Source of the DNA: Thermomicrobiaceae bacterium
GTDB taxonomy: Bacteria; Chloroflexota; Chloroflexia; Thermomicrobiales; Thermomicrobiaceae
Direction: 5' to 3'
DNA: 64,000 nt
Assembly (NCBI GenBank): GCA_014874455.1
Contig: JADBJL010000065.1
Location: 1 to 64,000 of the forward strand
Part shown: positions 26,621 to 36,932 of the stretch, in pieces
Layout: the number at the start of each line of letters is the position of its first letter
Position numbering within the stretch: position 1 is the stretch's first letter
Program-made: the position numbers and the translations under genes
Notes under the pieces: model-generated
Databases searched by the model: none
Told to the model about the DNA's origin: nothing
What the model saw: the letters and a program-made list of their open reading frames with translations, nothing else

Positions 26621-26748
26621 TAGTGAGGTCACCGCAGCCAACAGGCGGAGGCTCGGTGTGGACGATCGACCTGTGCACTCGCCTAGGGGTCACCCACTAC
26701 AGACGCTGATGGTGCCGCGGGCAGCAAGTGTCCGAGGGAACCACGAGT

Positions 26749-26780
26749 ATGGGGGTCGCGGTGCTGGCCGCGACCCCCAT
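26749..26780. terminator. Bidirectional hairpin terminator between the two monooxygenase units
   Basis: ATGGGGGTCGCGG pairs with CCGCGACCCCCAT over 13 bp with a TGCTGG loop, 29 nt beyond the stop of dioxygenase copy 2. T-richness is weak on both sides. The position suggests that the HpaB2-dioxygenase2 unit ends here and the HpaB1 unit is transcribed separately. Confidence 0.65.
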
Positions 26781-26808
26781 TTCGTCAGTCTCGGGGCGGT
26801 TCAGCAGG

Positions 26809-27801
26809 TCAATCGTCGGCGTGAGCCGGCTCGGCGGGGACTTCGACCGGCGGTGTGCCATAGAGGAAGAACTCGGCCGGCAACGGCGATCCGAACCAGA
26901 TGATCCCCTTATCGAGCTCCTCTTCGCGCCAAGTGATCGGCTTCCAGTCCGGATCGAAGATCAGGTATCCCGCGTCGCCGAAGAGCTCGACGCGGTTGCC
27001 GCCCGGCTCGATGACGTACATGAACATCGCCTGACTGATCCCGTGCTTGCCAGGGCCGGCCTCGATCTTGATCCCGACCTCGCTGAAGATGTCGGCGATG
27101 TCGCTGAGGTGTTGCGGGTAGCCGTACCAGTAACAGACGTGATGGAGTCGCCCCCGGCTGCCGGTCTGGTCCATCATAAAGGCGATCTCGTGCACCAGCG
27201 GGCTGACGCTCAGCCAGGCGCCGGCCTCCTTGCCGTTGTTGAGCTGGATATTCTCCCGCAGCCGGAAGCCCAGCACATCCATCAGGAACTGCTTGTTGGA
27301 GGTCACGTCAGACGCGAGCAGGTTGACGTGGTCGATCCGCCGCACCGGCACGCCACGCAGGGGCCGGCGCTGCGGCCGGTTGATCAGCTTGGTCTTGGCC
27401 TCCGCAGGCGTGCGGTAGTATTCGACCTCCCACAGCAGCTCCATCGGGTGGCCGTCCGGCGTGCGGAAGCGATAGGCCCGCCCGTGCCCGAGGTCCCCGT
27501 CGTGCCAGCCCTCACCGAGCCCGGCCGCCTCGATCGCCTTCACGCGCCGCTCGAGCGCCTGCGGTGAGGTCGTCCGCCAGGCCACGTGCCCCAACCCTGG
27601 CTTAGGGGCTTTCGTGACCTTCAGCGTGTGGTGGTACCAGTCCTCGTAGGCCCGCAGGTACACCGAGTCGCCACGTCGCTCGGTTTCCTCCAGCCCGATC
27701 AGATCCTTGAAGAACCAGAGCGTCCCCTGAAGGTCAGGAGTGAGGATCTCGGTGTGGGCGAGTTGTGCTACATCGAAGATCGGCTCACTGTTTGCGGTCA
27801 T
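26809..27801 (-). CDS. Catechol 2,3-dioxygenase, copy 2
   Basis: A 330-residue extradiol dioxygenase paralogous to the copy at 24026. It has the same ligand framework: [24 protein letters not shown] and [13 protein letters not shown]. Shared blocks include RAYEDWYxxTLKxTxAP and [15 protein letters not shown]. The catalytic residues are all present, so both copies should be active; divergence suggests different catechol preferences. CGGGAGGGAG precedes the ATG. It is the second gene of the unit starting with HpaB copy 2, 144 bp after it. Confidence 0.93.
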   Translation of the reverse strand: MTANSEPIFDVAQLAHTEILTPDLQGTLWFFKDLIGLEETERRGDSVYLRAYEDWYHHTLKVTKAPKPGLGHVAWRTTSPQALERRVKAIEAAGLGEGWHDGDLGHGRAYRFRTPDGHPMELLWEVEYYRTPAEAKTKLINRPQRRPLRGVPVRRIDHVNLLASDVTSNKQFLMDVLGFRLRENIQLNNGKEAGAWLSVSPLVHEIAFMMDQTGSRGRLHHVCYWYGYPQHLSDIADIFSEVGIKIEAGPGKHGISQAMFMYVIEPGGNRVELFGDAGYLIFDPDWKPITWREEELDKGIIWFGSPLPAEFFLYGTPPVEVPAEPAHADD

Positions 27802-27945
27802 GGAACTCCCTCCCGTCCTGACTCGGTACTGAACCGCACTCGGCTGGGGGCCGAACCCTCTCCCGGCGGTGCTATGCCTCCCCGCTCCGCCGTTGCCGGG
27901 CGAGCAGGCAATCTGCCCTGGCCGCCCGCCCGGCCGGCAGAGATC

Positions 27946-29514
27946 TTATGCCTGCTGCTCATGGAATTGCCTTAGCACCCAACTGACGTCGTCGTTGTTG
28001 ATGAGGTCGGGTGCCAGCCAGCCATCCAAGTCGTACTCCGCCATGCACTGTTCAGCGAAGCCACGCATCTGCTGTGCCCGACCAACGGCTTCGGCCACGA
28101 CCAGGCATTCGAGCCGGATGTTCTCGTGGTTCCCAGCGTAGTTACGCTCGTACAGCTCGTGGCGCCCCGCAAATTCAGAGACCGTCGAGTCGTAGAGCAG
28201 CTTCATCAGCTTGACTCGATCGTGGGCGTCGTAGCCGTGCGAGCCGCGCACGAACTTCTCCAGGTATGGCCGCTCCGCTGGGTTCTTGAAGTCCAGCGCG
28301 TGGCTCGGGAGGTAGACTAAGCCGCTCGCGACGTTATCCAGGATGATCTGCCGCACCCGCGACCAAGCGGTCGGCGCGAGCGCCCGGTAGGCCATGCCGT
28401 ACTCGATGTTCGGGTGAACGTAGCCGTCAGTCCAGGGGATCGGGTTAAGACACATTGCATCGGTGAGCGCCCAGAAGATGTTGCGCCATGCGATGACCTC
28501 ACCCACCTGGGCCTGGACACCGCGGAAGTCCTTCACCCCAGTCGCCTCAATCGCCTTCAGCAGCACACCAGCGATGAAGTCGAGTTTGACCGCAAAGCGC
28601 GTGCAGCCGTGGAGTGTGAAGCGCGGGATGAAGCCGGATGCCGGGAAGAAGTTGTTCACCTTCTCCACATCGCCGTAGACGAAGACGTTCTCCCAGGGCA
28701 CGAACACGTTGTCGAAGATAAACACGGCATCGTTCTCGTCGAGCCGGCTGGAGAGCGGGTAGTCCCACGGGCTTCCCATCACCGCCGCAGTGTACTCGTA
28801 CGACGGCCGGCTGATCAGCTTAACCCCCGGCGCGTCCATCGGCACCGTGAAGATGAGGGCGAACTTCTTGTCCTTGATCGGTAAGGGGCCGTAGTGGGCG
28901 ATAAAGTTGTAGTGGGTGAGCACTGAGCCGGTCGCGACCACCTTGGCACCGCTGACATAAATGCCGCCATCGGTCTCGCGTTCGACGTGCATGTATACGT
29001 CGCCGACCTCGTCCGGCGGCCGGTTGCGGTCGACCGGCGGGTTGATGATCGCGTGGTTCCAGAAGAGCACCCGTTCCTGCCCGAGCTTGTACCAGCGACG
29101 CGCGTTCTCGCTGTACGGCTCGTAGAAGGCAGTATTGGCGCCGAGCGTGCCCAGGAAGCTGGCCTTGTAGTCAGGGCTCCGCCCGAGCCATCCGTAGGTC
29201 ATACGCGCCCACTCCGCGATCGCATTGCGGGCACGGATGAGCTCGTCCGCTGAGCGCGGCGCGCGGAAAAACGGGTGGGTGAAGCCTCCATTGCCGGTGT
29301 CGGTCTCCATCGTGAGAGCCTCACGCTTGGCCGGGTCATGGAGTGAGTCGTAGAGTCGGGCCACCATCCGTGCGGCGTTGCGGAAAGCCGGATGAGTCGT
29401 CACGTCCTTGACGCGCTCGCCGTAAACGTACACCTCCCTCCCGTCGCGCAGGCTCTCTAGGTACTCCTCGCCGGTGAAGGGGCGAGTGACTGCTTGAACG
29501 GTTCCCTGGGCCAC
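27946..29514 (-). CDS. HpaB-type flavin monooxygenase, large component, copy 2
   Basis: A 522-residue paralogue of the hydroxylase at 25024. It shares the [18 protein letters not shown] start, the [27 protein letters not shown]-like central segment (read in parts) and [14 protein letters not shown] near the C-terminus. The start codon is GTG with GGAGGGAGG before it. It is the gene next to the divergent IclR regulator, and its promoter abuts an IclR-type operator. The paired copies probably hydroxylate different phenolics. Confidence 0.93.
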   Translation of the reverse strand: MAQGTVQAVTRPFTGEEYLESLRDGREVYVYGERVKDVTTHPAFRNAARMVARLYDSLHDPAKREALTMETDTGNGGFTHPFFRAPRSADELIRARNAIAEWARMTYGWLGRSPDYKASFLGTLGANTAFYEPYSENARRWYKLGQERVLFWNHAIINPPVDRNRPPDEVGDVYMHVERETDGGIYVSGAKVVATGSVLTHYNFIAHYGPLPIKDKKFALIFTVPMDAPGVKLISRPSYEYTAAVMGSPWDYPLSSRLDENDAVFIFDNVFVPWENVFVYGDVEKVNNFFPASGFIPRFTLHGCTRFAVKLDFIAGVLLKAIEATGVKDFRGVQAQVGEVIAWRNIFWALTDAMCLNPIPWTDGYVHPNIEYGMAYRALAPTAWSRVRQIILDNVASGLVYLPSHALDFKNPAERPYLEKFVRGSHGYDAHDRVKLMKLLYDSTVSEFAGRHELYERNYAGNHENIRLECLVVAEAVGRAQQMRGFAEQCMAEYDLDGWLAPDLINNDDVSWVLRQFHEQQA

Positions 29515-29573
29515 AGCCTGCCTCCCTCCATTTGCACAGGTGGCTCTGGGAGCTTGATCATGGATTCCACTTC

Positions 29574-29603
29574 ACTCTAGCGGGGTGGCGCGGTGTACGT
29601 CAA
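29574..29603 (-). promoter_or_regulatory. Promoter of HpaB copy 2
   Basis: On the minus strand TTGACG (29598-29603), an 18-bp spacer and TAGAGT (29574-29579). A 19-bp inverted repeat begins 6 bp upstream of the -35, a position usual for an activator or for an IclR regulator that acts by recruiting polymerase. Confidence 0.65.
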
Positions 29604-29609
29604 GACTAT

Positions 29610-29628
29610 TGTTCATGTATGATGAACA
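29610..29628. promoter_or_regulatory. Operator O1 (IclR-type inverted repeat)
   Basis: TGTTCATGTATGATGAACA has 7-nt arms around a 5-nt centre. It matches the second site at 29682 in both arms and overall length. Centre-to-centre distance is 72 bp, near seven helical turns, so the two dimers would lie on the same DNA face. Confidence 0.75.
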
Positions 29629-29681
29629 GAGCGCGCGATCAGTGCCATCGTTAACGCCTTTGCCCTCGCTCGTCTCCTATA

Positions 29682-29700
29682 TGTTCAACATAGATGAACA
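29682..29700. promoter_or_regulatory. Operator O2 (IclR-type inverted repeat)
   Basis: TGTTCAACATAGATGAACA shares the consensus TGTTCA-N7-TGAACA with O1. It sits 54 nt before the IclR gene ATG, so autoregulation is expected. Confidence 0.75.
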
Positions 29701-29754
29701 CCGGACTTGCGAGTCGGGTTTGCATGACGTATGGTGGGAAGGGGAAGGTCAGCG

Positions 29755-30576
29755 ATGCTCCAGACGGTACGGCGGGCTGCTCAGGTACTGCGATTGTTCA
29801 CCCCGGAGCAGGCGGAGTGGGGCGTGACTGAGGTGGCGGCGGCACTCGGCCTGCCGAAGTCCGGGGCCCACCTGCTCCTCCGCACCCTCGCTGCCGAGGG
29901 GTTGCTGCAGCGTACTGCGAGCGGTCGCTACCGCCTCGGTTGGAGCTTGTTCGAGCTCTCCCAGACCAAGCTGGAGACGACCGACTTTCTGCTCGTCGCC
30001 CGCCGGGTCATGGAGCAGCTCGTCGCTGGCTGGGGCGAAACGACACACCTCGCGGTGTTGGTCGACGGTCAGGTGTTGTACGTTGAGAAGCTCCAGGGGG
30101 ATCGAGCGCTCGAGATCGTGCTCTCCCGCGTTGGCAAGCGCCTCCCGGCCCACTGTAGCGGCGTGGGCAAGGTGCTGCTGGCCCACCGCCCCTGGGAGGA
30201 AGTCGTGGCGATCGTCGAGCGCCAGGGCTTGCCTGCCCTCACGCCGAACACCATCACCACCATTGAGCGCCTGCGCGCTGAGCTCGAGGCAGTTCGTCAC
30301 CAGGGGTTCGCGTACGACCAGGAAGAGGTGATGGTAGGCTTGTGCTGTGCCGCCGCACCGATCCGCGATGAGACAGGCGAGGTCGTCGCTGCGATGAGCC
30401 TGTCGGTACCCGCCTACCGCTTCTATCCCTACCGGCAGCGGTTGACGACCGCAATCGTCGAGGCCGCCCGCCGGATCTCCACTCAGCTCGGCTACGACGG
30501 AGAGGGGTCGCAATGGAACGACACAGCAGGGTCAAGGTCGCGATCCTCGGCTCGGGCAACATCGGGACGGACTTGA
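29755..30576 (+). CDS. IclR-family transcriptional regulator
   Basis: A 273-residue regulator with an N-terminal winged helix-turn-helix (about residues 1-65, including [22 protein letters not shown]) and a C-terminal effector-binding domain with [14 protein letters not shown] and [20 protein letters not shown]. IclR proteins commonly sense aromatic acids. The start at 29755 follows GGAAGG; an ATG at 29731 is possible. Its 3' end overlaps the next gene by 64 bp, and the last 30 or so residues look like a non-conserved read-through tail. It is divergent from the monooxygenase genes and likely controls both directions through O1 and O2. Confidence 0.92.
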   Translation: MLQTVRRAAQVLRLFTPEQAEWGVTEVAAALGLPKSGAHLLLRTLAAEGLLQRTASGRYRLGWSLFELSQTKLETTDFLLVARRVMEQLVAGWGETTHLAVLVDGQVLYVEKLQGDRALEIVLSRVGKRLPAHCSGVGKVLLAHRPWEEVVAIVERQGLPALTPNTITTIERLRAELEAVRHQGFAYDQEEVMVGLCCAAAPIRDETGEVVAAMSLSVPAYRFYPYRQRLTTAIVEAARRISTQLGYDGEGSQWNDTAGSRSRSSARATSGRT

Positions 30577-31436
30577 TGTACAAGCTCCTGCGCGATCCCG
30601 GCCACATGGAGCTGGCGCTGGTGGCCGGGATCGACCCACAATCGGAGGGCTTGGCCCGCGCCCGCGCGCTCGGCATCCCGGCCAGCCACGAGGGCATCAC
30701 GGCCGTCCTCGCCGACCCGGAGATCAAGATCGTCTTCGACGCCACCAGCGCCAAGGCGCACGTGCGCCACGCCAAGCTGCTGCGCGAGGCCGGCAAGATC
30801 GCGGTCGACCTCACGCCGGCAGCCCGCGGCCCCTACGTGGTGCCGCCGGTCAACCTCGGCCAGCACCTCGACGAGCCCAACGTCAACCTGATCACCTGCG
30901 GCGGCCAGGCGACGATCCCGCTGATCTACGCGGTCAGCCGGGTCACGCCGGTGCGCTACGCCGAGATCGTCAGCACGGTGGCCAGCCGCTCAGCCGGGCC
31001 AGGCACGCGCCAGAACATCGACGAGTTCACGTACACGACCGCGCGTGGCCTGGAGGCGATCGGCGGCGCCGAGCAGGGCAAGGCGATCATCATCCTCAAC
31101 CCGGCCGAGCCGCCGATCCTGATGCGCAACACGATCTACGTGATCCCGGCTGGCGACTTCGACCAGGGCGCGGTCGTCGCCTCGGTCGAGCAGATGGTCG
31201 CCGATGTTCAGCGCTACGTCCCTGGCTACCGGCTCAAGAGCGCGCCCGTCTTCGACCGGCGCTCGACCCCCTGGGGCGGGCGGGTCGTCATCGCGATGCT
31301 GCTCGAGGTCACCGGTGCCGGCGACTTCCTGCCGCCCTACGCCGGCAACCTGGACATCATGACCGCGGCCGCCCGACAGGTTGGCGAGCTGTTCGCCCGG
31401 CACCTGCTCGGCGTGCGCGAGGAGGTGGCGGCATGA
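30513..31436 (+). CDS. dmpF: Acetaldehyde dehydrogenase (acylating)
   Basis: A 307-residue enzyme that converts acetaldehyde, NAD and CoA to acetyl-CoA at the end of the meta-cleavage pathway. The NAD site is [20 protein letters not shown], and the catalytic cysteine lies in [10 protein letters not shown] (about residue 129). GGAGAGGGG precedes the ATG, inside the IclR coding region. The stop overlaps the aldolase start as ATGA. In this family the dehydrogenase and aldolase form a channelling complex, consistent with the coupling. Confidence 0.96.
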   Translation: MERHSRVKVAILGSGNIGTDLMYKLLRDPGHMELALVAGIDPQSEGLARARALGIPASHEGITAVLADPEIKIVFDATSAKAHVRHAKLLREAGKIAVDLTPAARGPYVVPPVNLGQHLDEPNVNLITCGGQATIPLIYAVSRVTPVRYAEIVSTVASRSAGPGTRQNIDEFTYTTARGLEAIGGAEQGKAIIILNPAEPPILMRNTIYVIPAGDFDQGAVVASVEQMVADVQRYVPGYRLKSAPVFDRRSTPWGGRVVIAMLLEVTGAGDFLPPYAGNLDIMTAAARQVGELFARHLLGVREEVAA

Positions 31437-32446
31437 ACGCCCCACGGGTGACCGACACGACCCTGCGCGACGGCTCGCACGCGATGAAACACCAGTTCAC
31501 CCGCGAGCAGGTGCAAAAGATCGTCCAGGCGCTGGATGCCGCTGGCGTCCCGGTGATCGAGGTGACCCACGGCGATGGGCTCGCGGGGAGCTCGATCCAG
31601 TACGGCTTCTCCGGCACCTCAGAGATGGAGCTGATCGAGACCGCGCGCCAGGCCGCCAGCCGGGCCAAGATCGCCGCCCTGCTCATCCCCGGTATCGGCA
31701 CGCGGCAGGAGCTGCGGGAGGCCGCCGCGCGCGGGGTCCAGGTCGTCCGGATCGCCACGCACTGCACCGAGGCCGACATCTCCGAGCAGCACTTCGGCCT
31801 GGCCAAGGAGCTGGGGCTGGAGACGGTCGGCTTCCTGATGATGGCCCACATGCGGCCCCCGGAGTTCCTGGCCGAGCAGGCCGCGCTGATGCAGTCGTAC
31901 GGCGCCGACTGCGTCTACATCGTCGACTCGGCCGGCGCGATGCTGCCCGACGACGCGCGGGCGCGCGTGCGCGCGCTGAAGGAGCGGCTCTCGGTCCAGG
32001 TCGGCTTCCACGCGCATAACAACCTGGGGCTGGCGATCGGCAACACGCTGGCCGCCCTCGAGGCCGGGGCCGATCAGGTCGACGGTTGCCTCCGGGGGCT
32101 GGGCGCCGGGGCCGGCAACGCGCCGACCGAACTCATCGCCGCCGTGCTGGACCGGCTGGGGATCAACCCGGGGCTCGACGTCTTCGCGCTGATGGATGCC
32201 GCCGAGTACATCGTCGCGCCGATCATGCCCTACCAGCCGATCCCCGATCGCGACGCCATCACGATCGGCTACGCCGGGGTCTACTCGACCTTCCTCCTGC
32301 ACGCCCGCCACATCGCGGCCGAGTTCGGCCTCGACCCGCGGGAGCTGCTGGTCGAGCTGGGCCGGCGCCAGGCCGTCGCGGGGCAGGAGGACTGGATCTT
32401 GGACGTGGCGGTCGACCTGGTGCAGGCGAAGCAGCAGGTGGCGTAA
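31433..32446 (+). CDS. dmpG: 4-hydroxy-2-oxovalerate aldolase
   Basis: A 337-residue HMGL-like TIM barrel that splits 4-hydroxy-2-oxovalerate into pyruvate and acetaldehyde. Family motifs are [16 protein letters not shown] at the N-terminus, [31 protein letters not shown] and the metal-binding [17 protein letters not shown]. The C-terminal DmpG communication domain is present. It is translationally coupled to the acylating dehydrogenase, its known partner for acetaldehyde channelling. Confidence 0.96.
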   Translation: MNAPRVTDTTLRDGSHAMKHQFTREQVQKIVQALDAAGVPVIEVTHGDGLAGSSIQYGFSGTSEMELIETARQAASRAKIAALLIPGIGTRQELREAAARGVQVVRIATHCTEADISEQHFGLAKELGLETVGFLMMAHMRPPEFLAEQAALMQSYGADCVYIVDSAGAMLPDDARARVRALKERLSVQVGFHAHNNLGLAIGNTLAALEAGADQVDGCLRGLGAGAGNAPTELIAAVLDRLGINPGLDVFALMDAAEYIVAPIMPYQPIPDRDAITIGYAGVYSTFLLHARHIAAEFGLDPRELLVELGRRQAVAGQEDWILDVAVDLVQAKQQVA

Positions 32447-32492
32447 GCTCCAAAGATCTGCCGTCGGCGTGCGCGTATGAGAGGAGAGCGCG

Positions 32493-33062
32493 ATGACCCC
32501 TCGGGCCAGATACCAGACGCCGGCCGCTGCCCAACCAGGCCCCGCCGAGCCACCGGCCGCCGCGCCCAGCATCGACCCGCGCGATTTCCGGCGCACGCTC
32601 GGCCGCTTCGCCACCGGCGTCACCGTGATCACCACGGTCAGCGGAGAGACGGTTCACGGGATGACGGCCAATGCCTTCATGTCCGTGTCACTCGACCCGC
32701 CGCTGGTGGCGGTGGCAGTCGATCATCGGGCGCGCATGCACCGGTTGCTGGAGGAGACCGGCCGTTACGGCGTCAGCATCCTGGGCGAAGACCAGGAGCT
32801 CTTGGCCCGGCACTTCGGCGGGCGCCCGCAGGTGAGCGGGGAGCCCCGCTTCGAGTGGCACCATGGCCTGCCGCTGATCGCGGGGGCAGTGGCCCACCTG
32901 GCCTGCCGGGTCGTGCAGGCGGTGCCGGCTGGGGACCACACGCTGTTCATCGGGCGGGTCGAGCACCTCGACTGCCGCGACGGCGCGCCGCTGCTGTTCT
33001 ACGGCGGCAACTACCGGTGCCTGGAGGTACAGTTGCACGACTCCGGCGCCTGGTGGTGGTAA
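32493..33062 (+). CDS. Flavin reductase (HpaC-type)
   Basis: A 189-residue FMN/FAD-binding split-barrel protein of the flavin reductase family. Visible motifs are FRRTLGRFATGVTVITT, GMTANAFMSVSLDPPLVAVAVD and a late GDHTLFIGRVE. It would supply reduced flavin to the HpaB-type hydroxylases. It is the only reductase in the locus, so it may serve both. An extra 25 residues rich in Pro/Ala precede the domain. GAGAGGAGAG precedes the ATG. Confidence 0.92.
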   Translation: MTPRARYQTPAAAQPGPAEPPAAAPSIDPRDFRRTLGRFATGVTVITTVSGETVHGMTANAFMSVSLDPPLVAVAVDHRARMHRLLEETGRYGVSILGEDQELLARHFGGRPQVSGEPRFEWHHGLPLIAGAVAHLACRVVQAVPAGDHTLFIGRVEHLDCRDGAPLLFYGGNYRCLEVQLHDSGAWWW

Positions 33063-33082
33063 GGGCGAAGGAGACGAGCGCC

Positions 33083-33949
33083 ATGGACGCGTCGACCGTG
33101 CCGGTCGAGCGCACGACGTTGCACACCGGCCCGTATCGCACCTACCTGTACCGTGCCGGCGCCGGGAGAGAGCCGGCGGTGCTGTTCCTCCACGGCTCCG
33201 GGCCCGGCGTGAGCGCCTGGGCCAACTGGCAGTTCGCGCTGCCGGCGCTGGGCCAGCGGTTCGACTGCCTGGCGCCGGACCTGGTCGGCTTCGGCCAGAG
33301 CGAGCACCCGGATCCACCGCTCCAGGGCATGGGCGCCTGGATGCAGGCCTGGCTGGAGCAGTTGATCGCCCTCCTCGACGCGCTGGGCATCGAGCGCGCG
33401 CACCTGGTCGGCAACTCCATGGGCGGGGCGGTCGCGCTGCACCTGCTCTGGCGGCACCCCGAGCGCGTGGAGTCGGCCGTCTTGATGGGAACGGTCGGCG
33501 TGCCGTTCCGGATCACCCCAGGCCTCGACGGCACCTGGGGCTTCTACGACGATCCGACCCTCGAGCGCCTCACCCAGATCTTCCGCTGGTTCGTCTACGA
33601 CCCCGAGCGCGTGGGAGGCGATCTGGAGGCGATCGCCCGCCAGCGCTATGAATCGACCCAGGATCCCAACGCGCGCCGCAGCTTCGCCGCCATGTTCCCC
33701 GCCCCGCGCCAGCGTCACCTGGATGAGCTGGTCGTCCCCGACGACGTCCTGGCAGGTATTCGGCAGCGGGTGCTGCTCGTCCACGGGCGCGACGACCAGA
33801 TCATCCCGCTGGACACTAGTCTCTACCTGCTCCAGCGGCTCCCCCGCGTGCAGTTGCACGTCTTCGGGCAGTGCAGCCACTGGACGCAGATCGAGCACCG
33901 CGACGCCTTCAACCGGCTCATCGCGGGCTTCATCGCCGGGGAGCTATAA
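33083..33949 (+). CDS. Alpha/beta hydrolase, 2-hydroxymuconic semialdehyde hydrolase-like
   Basis: A 288-residue meta-cleavage-product hydrolase (DmpD/HsaD/BphD type). The oxyanion region is FLHGSGPGVSAWANW, the nucleophile elbow is GNSMGGAVALHL (Ser about 113), the acid is in VHGRDDQIIP, and the histidine is in CSHWTQIEHRDAF. It hydrolyses ring-fission products to 2-hydroxypenta-2,4-dienoate plus an acid, feeding the hydratases downstream. The ATG at 33083 follows GAAGGAG; the longer frame overlaps the reductase and is not real. Confidence 0.93.
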   Translation: MDASTVPVERTTLHTGPYRTYLYRAGAGREPAVLFLHGSGPGVSAWANWQFALPALGQRFDCLAPDLVGFGQSEHPDPPLQGMGAWMQAWLEQLIALLDALGIERAHLVGNSMGGAVALHLLWRHPERVESAVLMGTVGVPFRITPGLDGTWGFYDDPTLERLTQIFRWFVYDPERVGGDLEAIARQRYESTQDPNARRSFAAMFPAPRQRHLDELVVPDDVLAGIRQRVLLVHGRDDQIIPLDTSLYLLQRLPRVQLHVFGQCSHWTQIEHRDAFNRLIAGFIAGEL

Positions 33950-33951
33950 GC

Positions 33952-34167
33952 ATGCTGCTCCTGAAGGTCACGATGCTCGAAGGTCGTACGACCGAGCAGA
34001 AGGCGGAGTTGATCCGGCGGCTCACCGCGGCCGCTGCCGAGCACCTCGGCTGGCCGGCGGAGGAGATCCGGGTGATCATCTACGAGGTGGGCCGTGACGA
34101 GTGGGGCAGTGGAGGACGAACGATGGCGGAGCGAGCGGGAGGCGAGGACGATGCTCAGCGCCGCTGA
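33952..34167 (+). CDS. 4-oxalocrotonate tautomerase-like protein lacking Pro-1
   Basis: A 71-residue protein with the 4-OT core: a first strand LLLKVTMLEGRTTEQKAELIRR, a helix to EHLGWPAEEI, then the strand VRVIIYEVGRDEWGSGG with the usual E-V-xxxxW-GxGG ending. The residue after the initiator Met is Leu, not the catalytic Pro that defines active 4-OT. The C-terminal 20 residues are charged. It starts 2 bp after the hydrolase stop and overlaps the next gene by 17 bp. It may be an inactive partner or use another mechanism. Confidence 0.8.
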   Translation: MLLLKVTMLEGRTTEQKAELIRRLTAAAAEHLGWPAEEIRVIIYEVGRDEWGSGGRTMAERAGGEDDAQRR

Positions 34168-34879
34168 GCGAGCGCTACTCGATCTGATCCGGTCGGCGCG
34201 CCAGGCCGGCCGGCTGCTCGACGCGAGCCAGGAACCTGGCGGCGTCGACCTGGAGGGCGCCTATCGCGTGCAGGCAGCGCTGCTGGAGGGCCAGAAGCTG
34301 CGCGGCTACAAGCTGGGCCTGACCAGCCCCGCCAAGCAGGCGCAGATGGGGATCGCCGAGCCGATCTACGGCCGGGTGACGGCAGGCATGCTGCTGGAGA
34401 GCTCGGTGCCGCTCGGCCGCTTCCGGCAGCCCCGGATCGAGCCTGAGCTGGCGGTTGTGCTGCGCGAGGACCTCCCGCCGAACGCCACGCCCGGCGCTGC
34501 CCGGCTGGCCGCCGGCGCGGCCTTCCTGGCGATCGACATCCTCGACAGCGTCTGGAAAGACTATCGTTTCAGCATCACCGGGGTGGTGGCCGACAACGCC
34601 TCGGGTGGCGGCTTCCTGCTGGGCGAGCGCGCGCTGCCGCTGCAACCCGACGGCGAGCTCCGCCTCTATCTGGACGGGGAGCTGCTGGCCGAAGGGCCGC
34701 TGGGCAGTCTCGGTAACCCGGAGGAGCGGCTGTGCTGGCTGGCGCGCGCCACCGGTGGCTTACAGGCCGGCCAGGTCGTCTTTCTCGGCGCGCCGGCCGC
34801 GGCTGTCCCTGCCCGGCCAGGCGTGCTCGAGGTGCACGGGCCGGAGGGGAGCCTCTTGCTCGCCCGGCTCGAGCCGTGA
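34151..34879 (+). CDS. 2-hydroxypentadienoate hydratase / 4-oxalocrotonate decarboxylase family, paralogue 1
   Basis: A 242-residue FAH-superfamily enzyme. Family motifs are KLGLTSPAKQAQMGI, IEPELAVVL and DNASGGGFLLGE. The family covers the hydratase (DmpE/MhpD) that adds water to 2-hydroxypenta-2,4-dienoate and the decarboxylase (DmpH). The two neighbours are probably one of each, since these enzymes form a complex, but the assignment cannot be made reliably by eye. The ATG at 34151 follows GGCGAGGACG. Confidence 0.88.
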   Translation: MLSAAERALLDLIRSARQAGRLLDASQEPGGVDLEGAYRVQAALLEGQKLRGYKLGLTSPAKQAQMGIAEPIYGRVTAGMLLESSVPLGRFRQPRIEPELAVVLREDLPPNATPGAARLAAGAAFLAIDILDSVWKDYRFSITGVVADNASGGGFLLGERALPLQPDGELRLYLDGELLAEGPLGSLGNPEERLCWLARATGGLQAGQVVFLGAPAAAVPARPGVLEVHGPEGSLLLARLEP

Positions 34880-34894
34880 GGAAGGAGCGGAGCG

Positions 34895-35696
<802 letters not shown>

Positions 35697-35704
<8 letters not shown>

Positions 35705-36647
35705 GCGGTGGGCTACACCCCGTCTCGTCGGGCAGGAGCGGACGCACCACCAGCCCGTACTCCTTCCCTTCGCTCTCCCAGCGGGTGAGGGTATTTGCTT
35801 GCTGGAGCTCCTGGAGCAGTCGCGGCAGCTCTTTGCGGCTCGAGACGACGCCACAACGCGCTTGCGGCGAGAACCAGGGCGCGGGCTCGCCGAACGTCGC
35901 CAGCGGGGTCGCCAAGGGCCACGGCTTCGACCGCGCCGGGCTCCACTCCGGCGGTTGCTGCAGCAGCTCTGCTGGTATCACGACCACCTGGAGCTTCGTG
36001 ATGAGGTAGGGGACATCCCTCTCGATCACCTCGTCGGCCGGTAACCAGTCGAGGAGATTGCTCGCCGTCTCGTAGAAGGCGGCCAGGCGCTGGCGAGCGG
36101 CACGTTGTTCCGGCGAGAGCGCGGACGTATCGGCTCCCTCGTCGAGGCCTAAGCCGTAGACCGATACCCGACTAGTTCGGCCGCCCGCGTTCACGGTGAA
36201 GAAGGTCGTCGGAGCATCGTAGACCCCAGGCAGGGGATAATCGGCGTCGCCAGCTAGCAGGCCGGCGGCCTGGGCTTCACGGAGCAAGCGCTGGAGGCCC
36301 GCCTCACTGATTCGGCTCTGGAGGACATTGGGCAGCGCGGGCGGGGGATAGATCGTCACCTGAGGGCCGAGTTGGATAACCGTGCCGTCACCGTAGACCG
36401 AGAGCTTCGGAGGCCAGGTGACCGAATACAGCGGCGGTAGCCAGCCCCCGCCGACATCGATGCGGAGTACCAGCTCGTCAGGCCCACTGGGGTGGGCGAT
36501 CGGGGTCGGCGTCGGGGTCGCCCCCGGAACGCCGATGCCAGTACACGCCGTGAGGAGCAGCAGGGCAGCCAGCACGACGACCCGTACGCCTCGCAGCCAT
36601 CTCTGGCCGCGCTGGCGGTGGTGTCCCCGCGCTGCGCTCGGTTCCAT
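35697..36647 (-). CDS. Lipoprotein of unknown function, paralogue A
   Basis: A 316-residue protein with an N-terminal hydrophobic stretch and lipobox LLTAC (Cys about 35), then a Pro/Thr tether. It shares many blocks with the lipoprotein at 42309: HPSGPDELVLRID, YGDGTVIQLGP, IYPPPALPNVL, FTVNAGGRTS, QARCGVV, ANTLTRWES and the C-terminal RPLLPDETGC. Two conserved cysteines near the end may form a disulfide. GAGGGACGC precedes the ATG at 36647. No enzymatic motif is evident; an extracytoplasmic binding or scaffold role is a guess. Confidence 0.8.
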
Positions 36648-36932
36648 GCGCGTCCCTCTGCGGCCGGCGTGCTCCAGGATCGCCCCCTCGGCCACTAGCG
36701 GCAACCGGTGACGCGTTCAAGAGTATAAACCAGTAGACGCTTGTGCTCCCATGAAGGCCAGCACTGGCACAGCGAGGCCCAGCATCCGCTGCTCAGCGCT
36801 CTTCTGCGAGCACTGCCACAGCAGCGGCTCGACCATCCGAGAGCGTTGCCGACGGGGTCGAGCTTCTGCTGCCACAGCGAGTCGACCAGCGACCGAGCAG
36901 CTACACAAGCTGCCGAGCAAACGGGACAGCGC

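Noticed and set aside
29659-29685. A sigma-70 promoter for the IclR gene at TTGCCC/TATGTT
   Set aside because: Spacer lengths are 12-14 bp, too short for a credible promoter; the true start is left unassigned.
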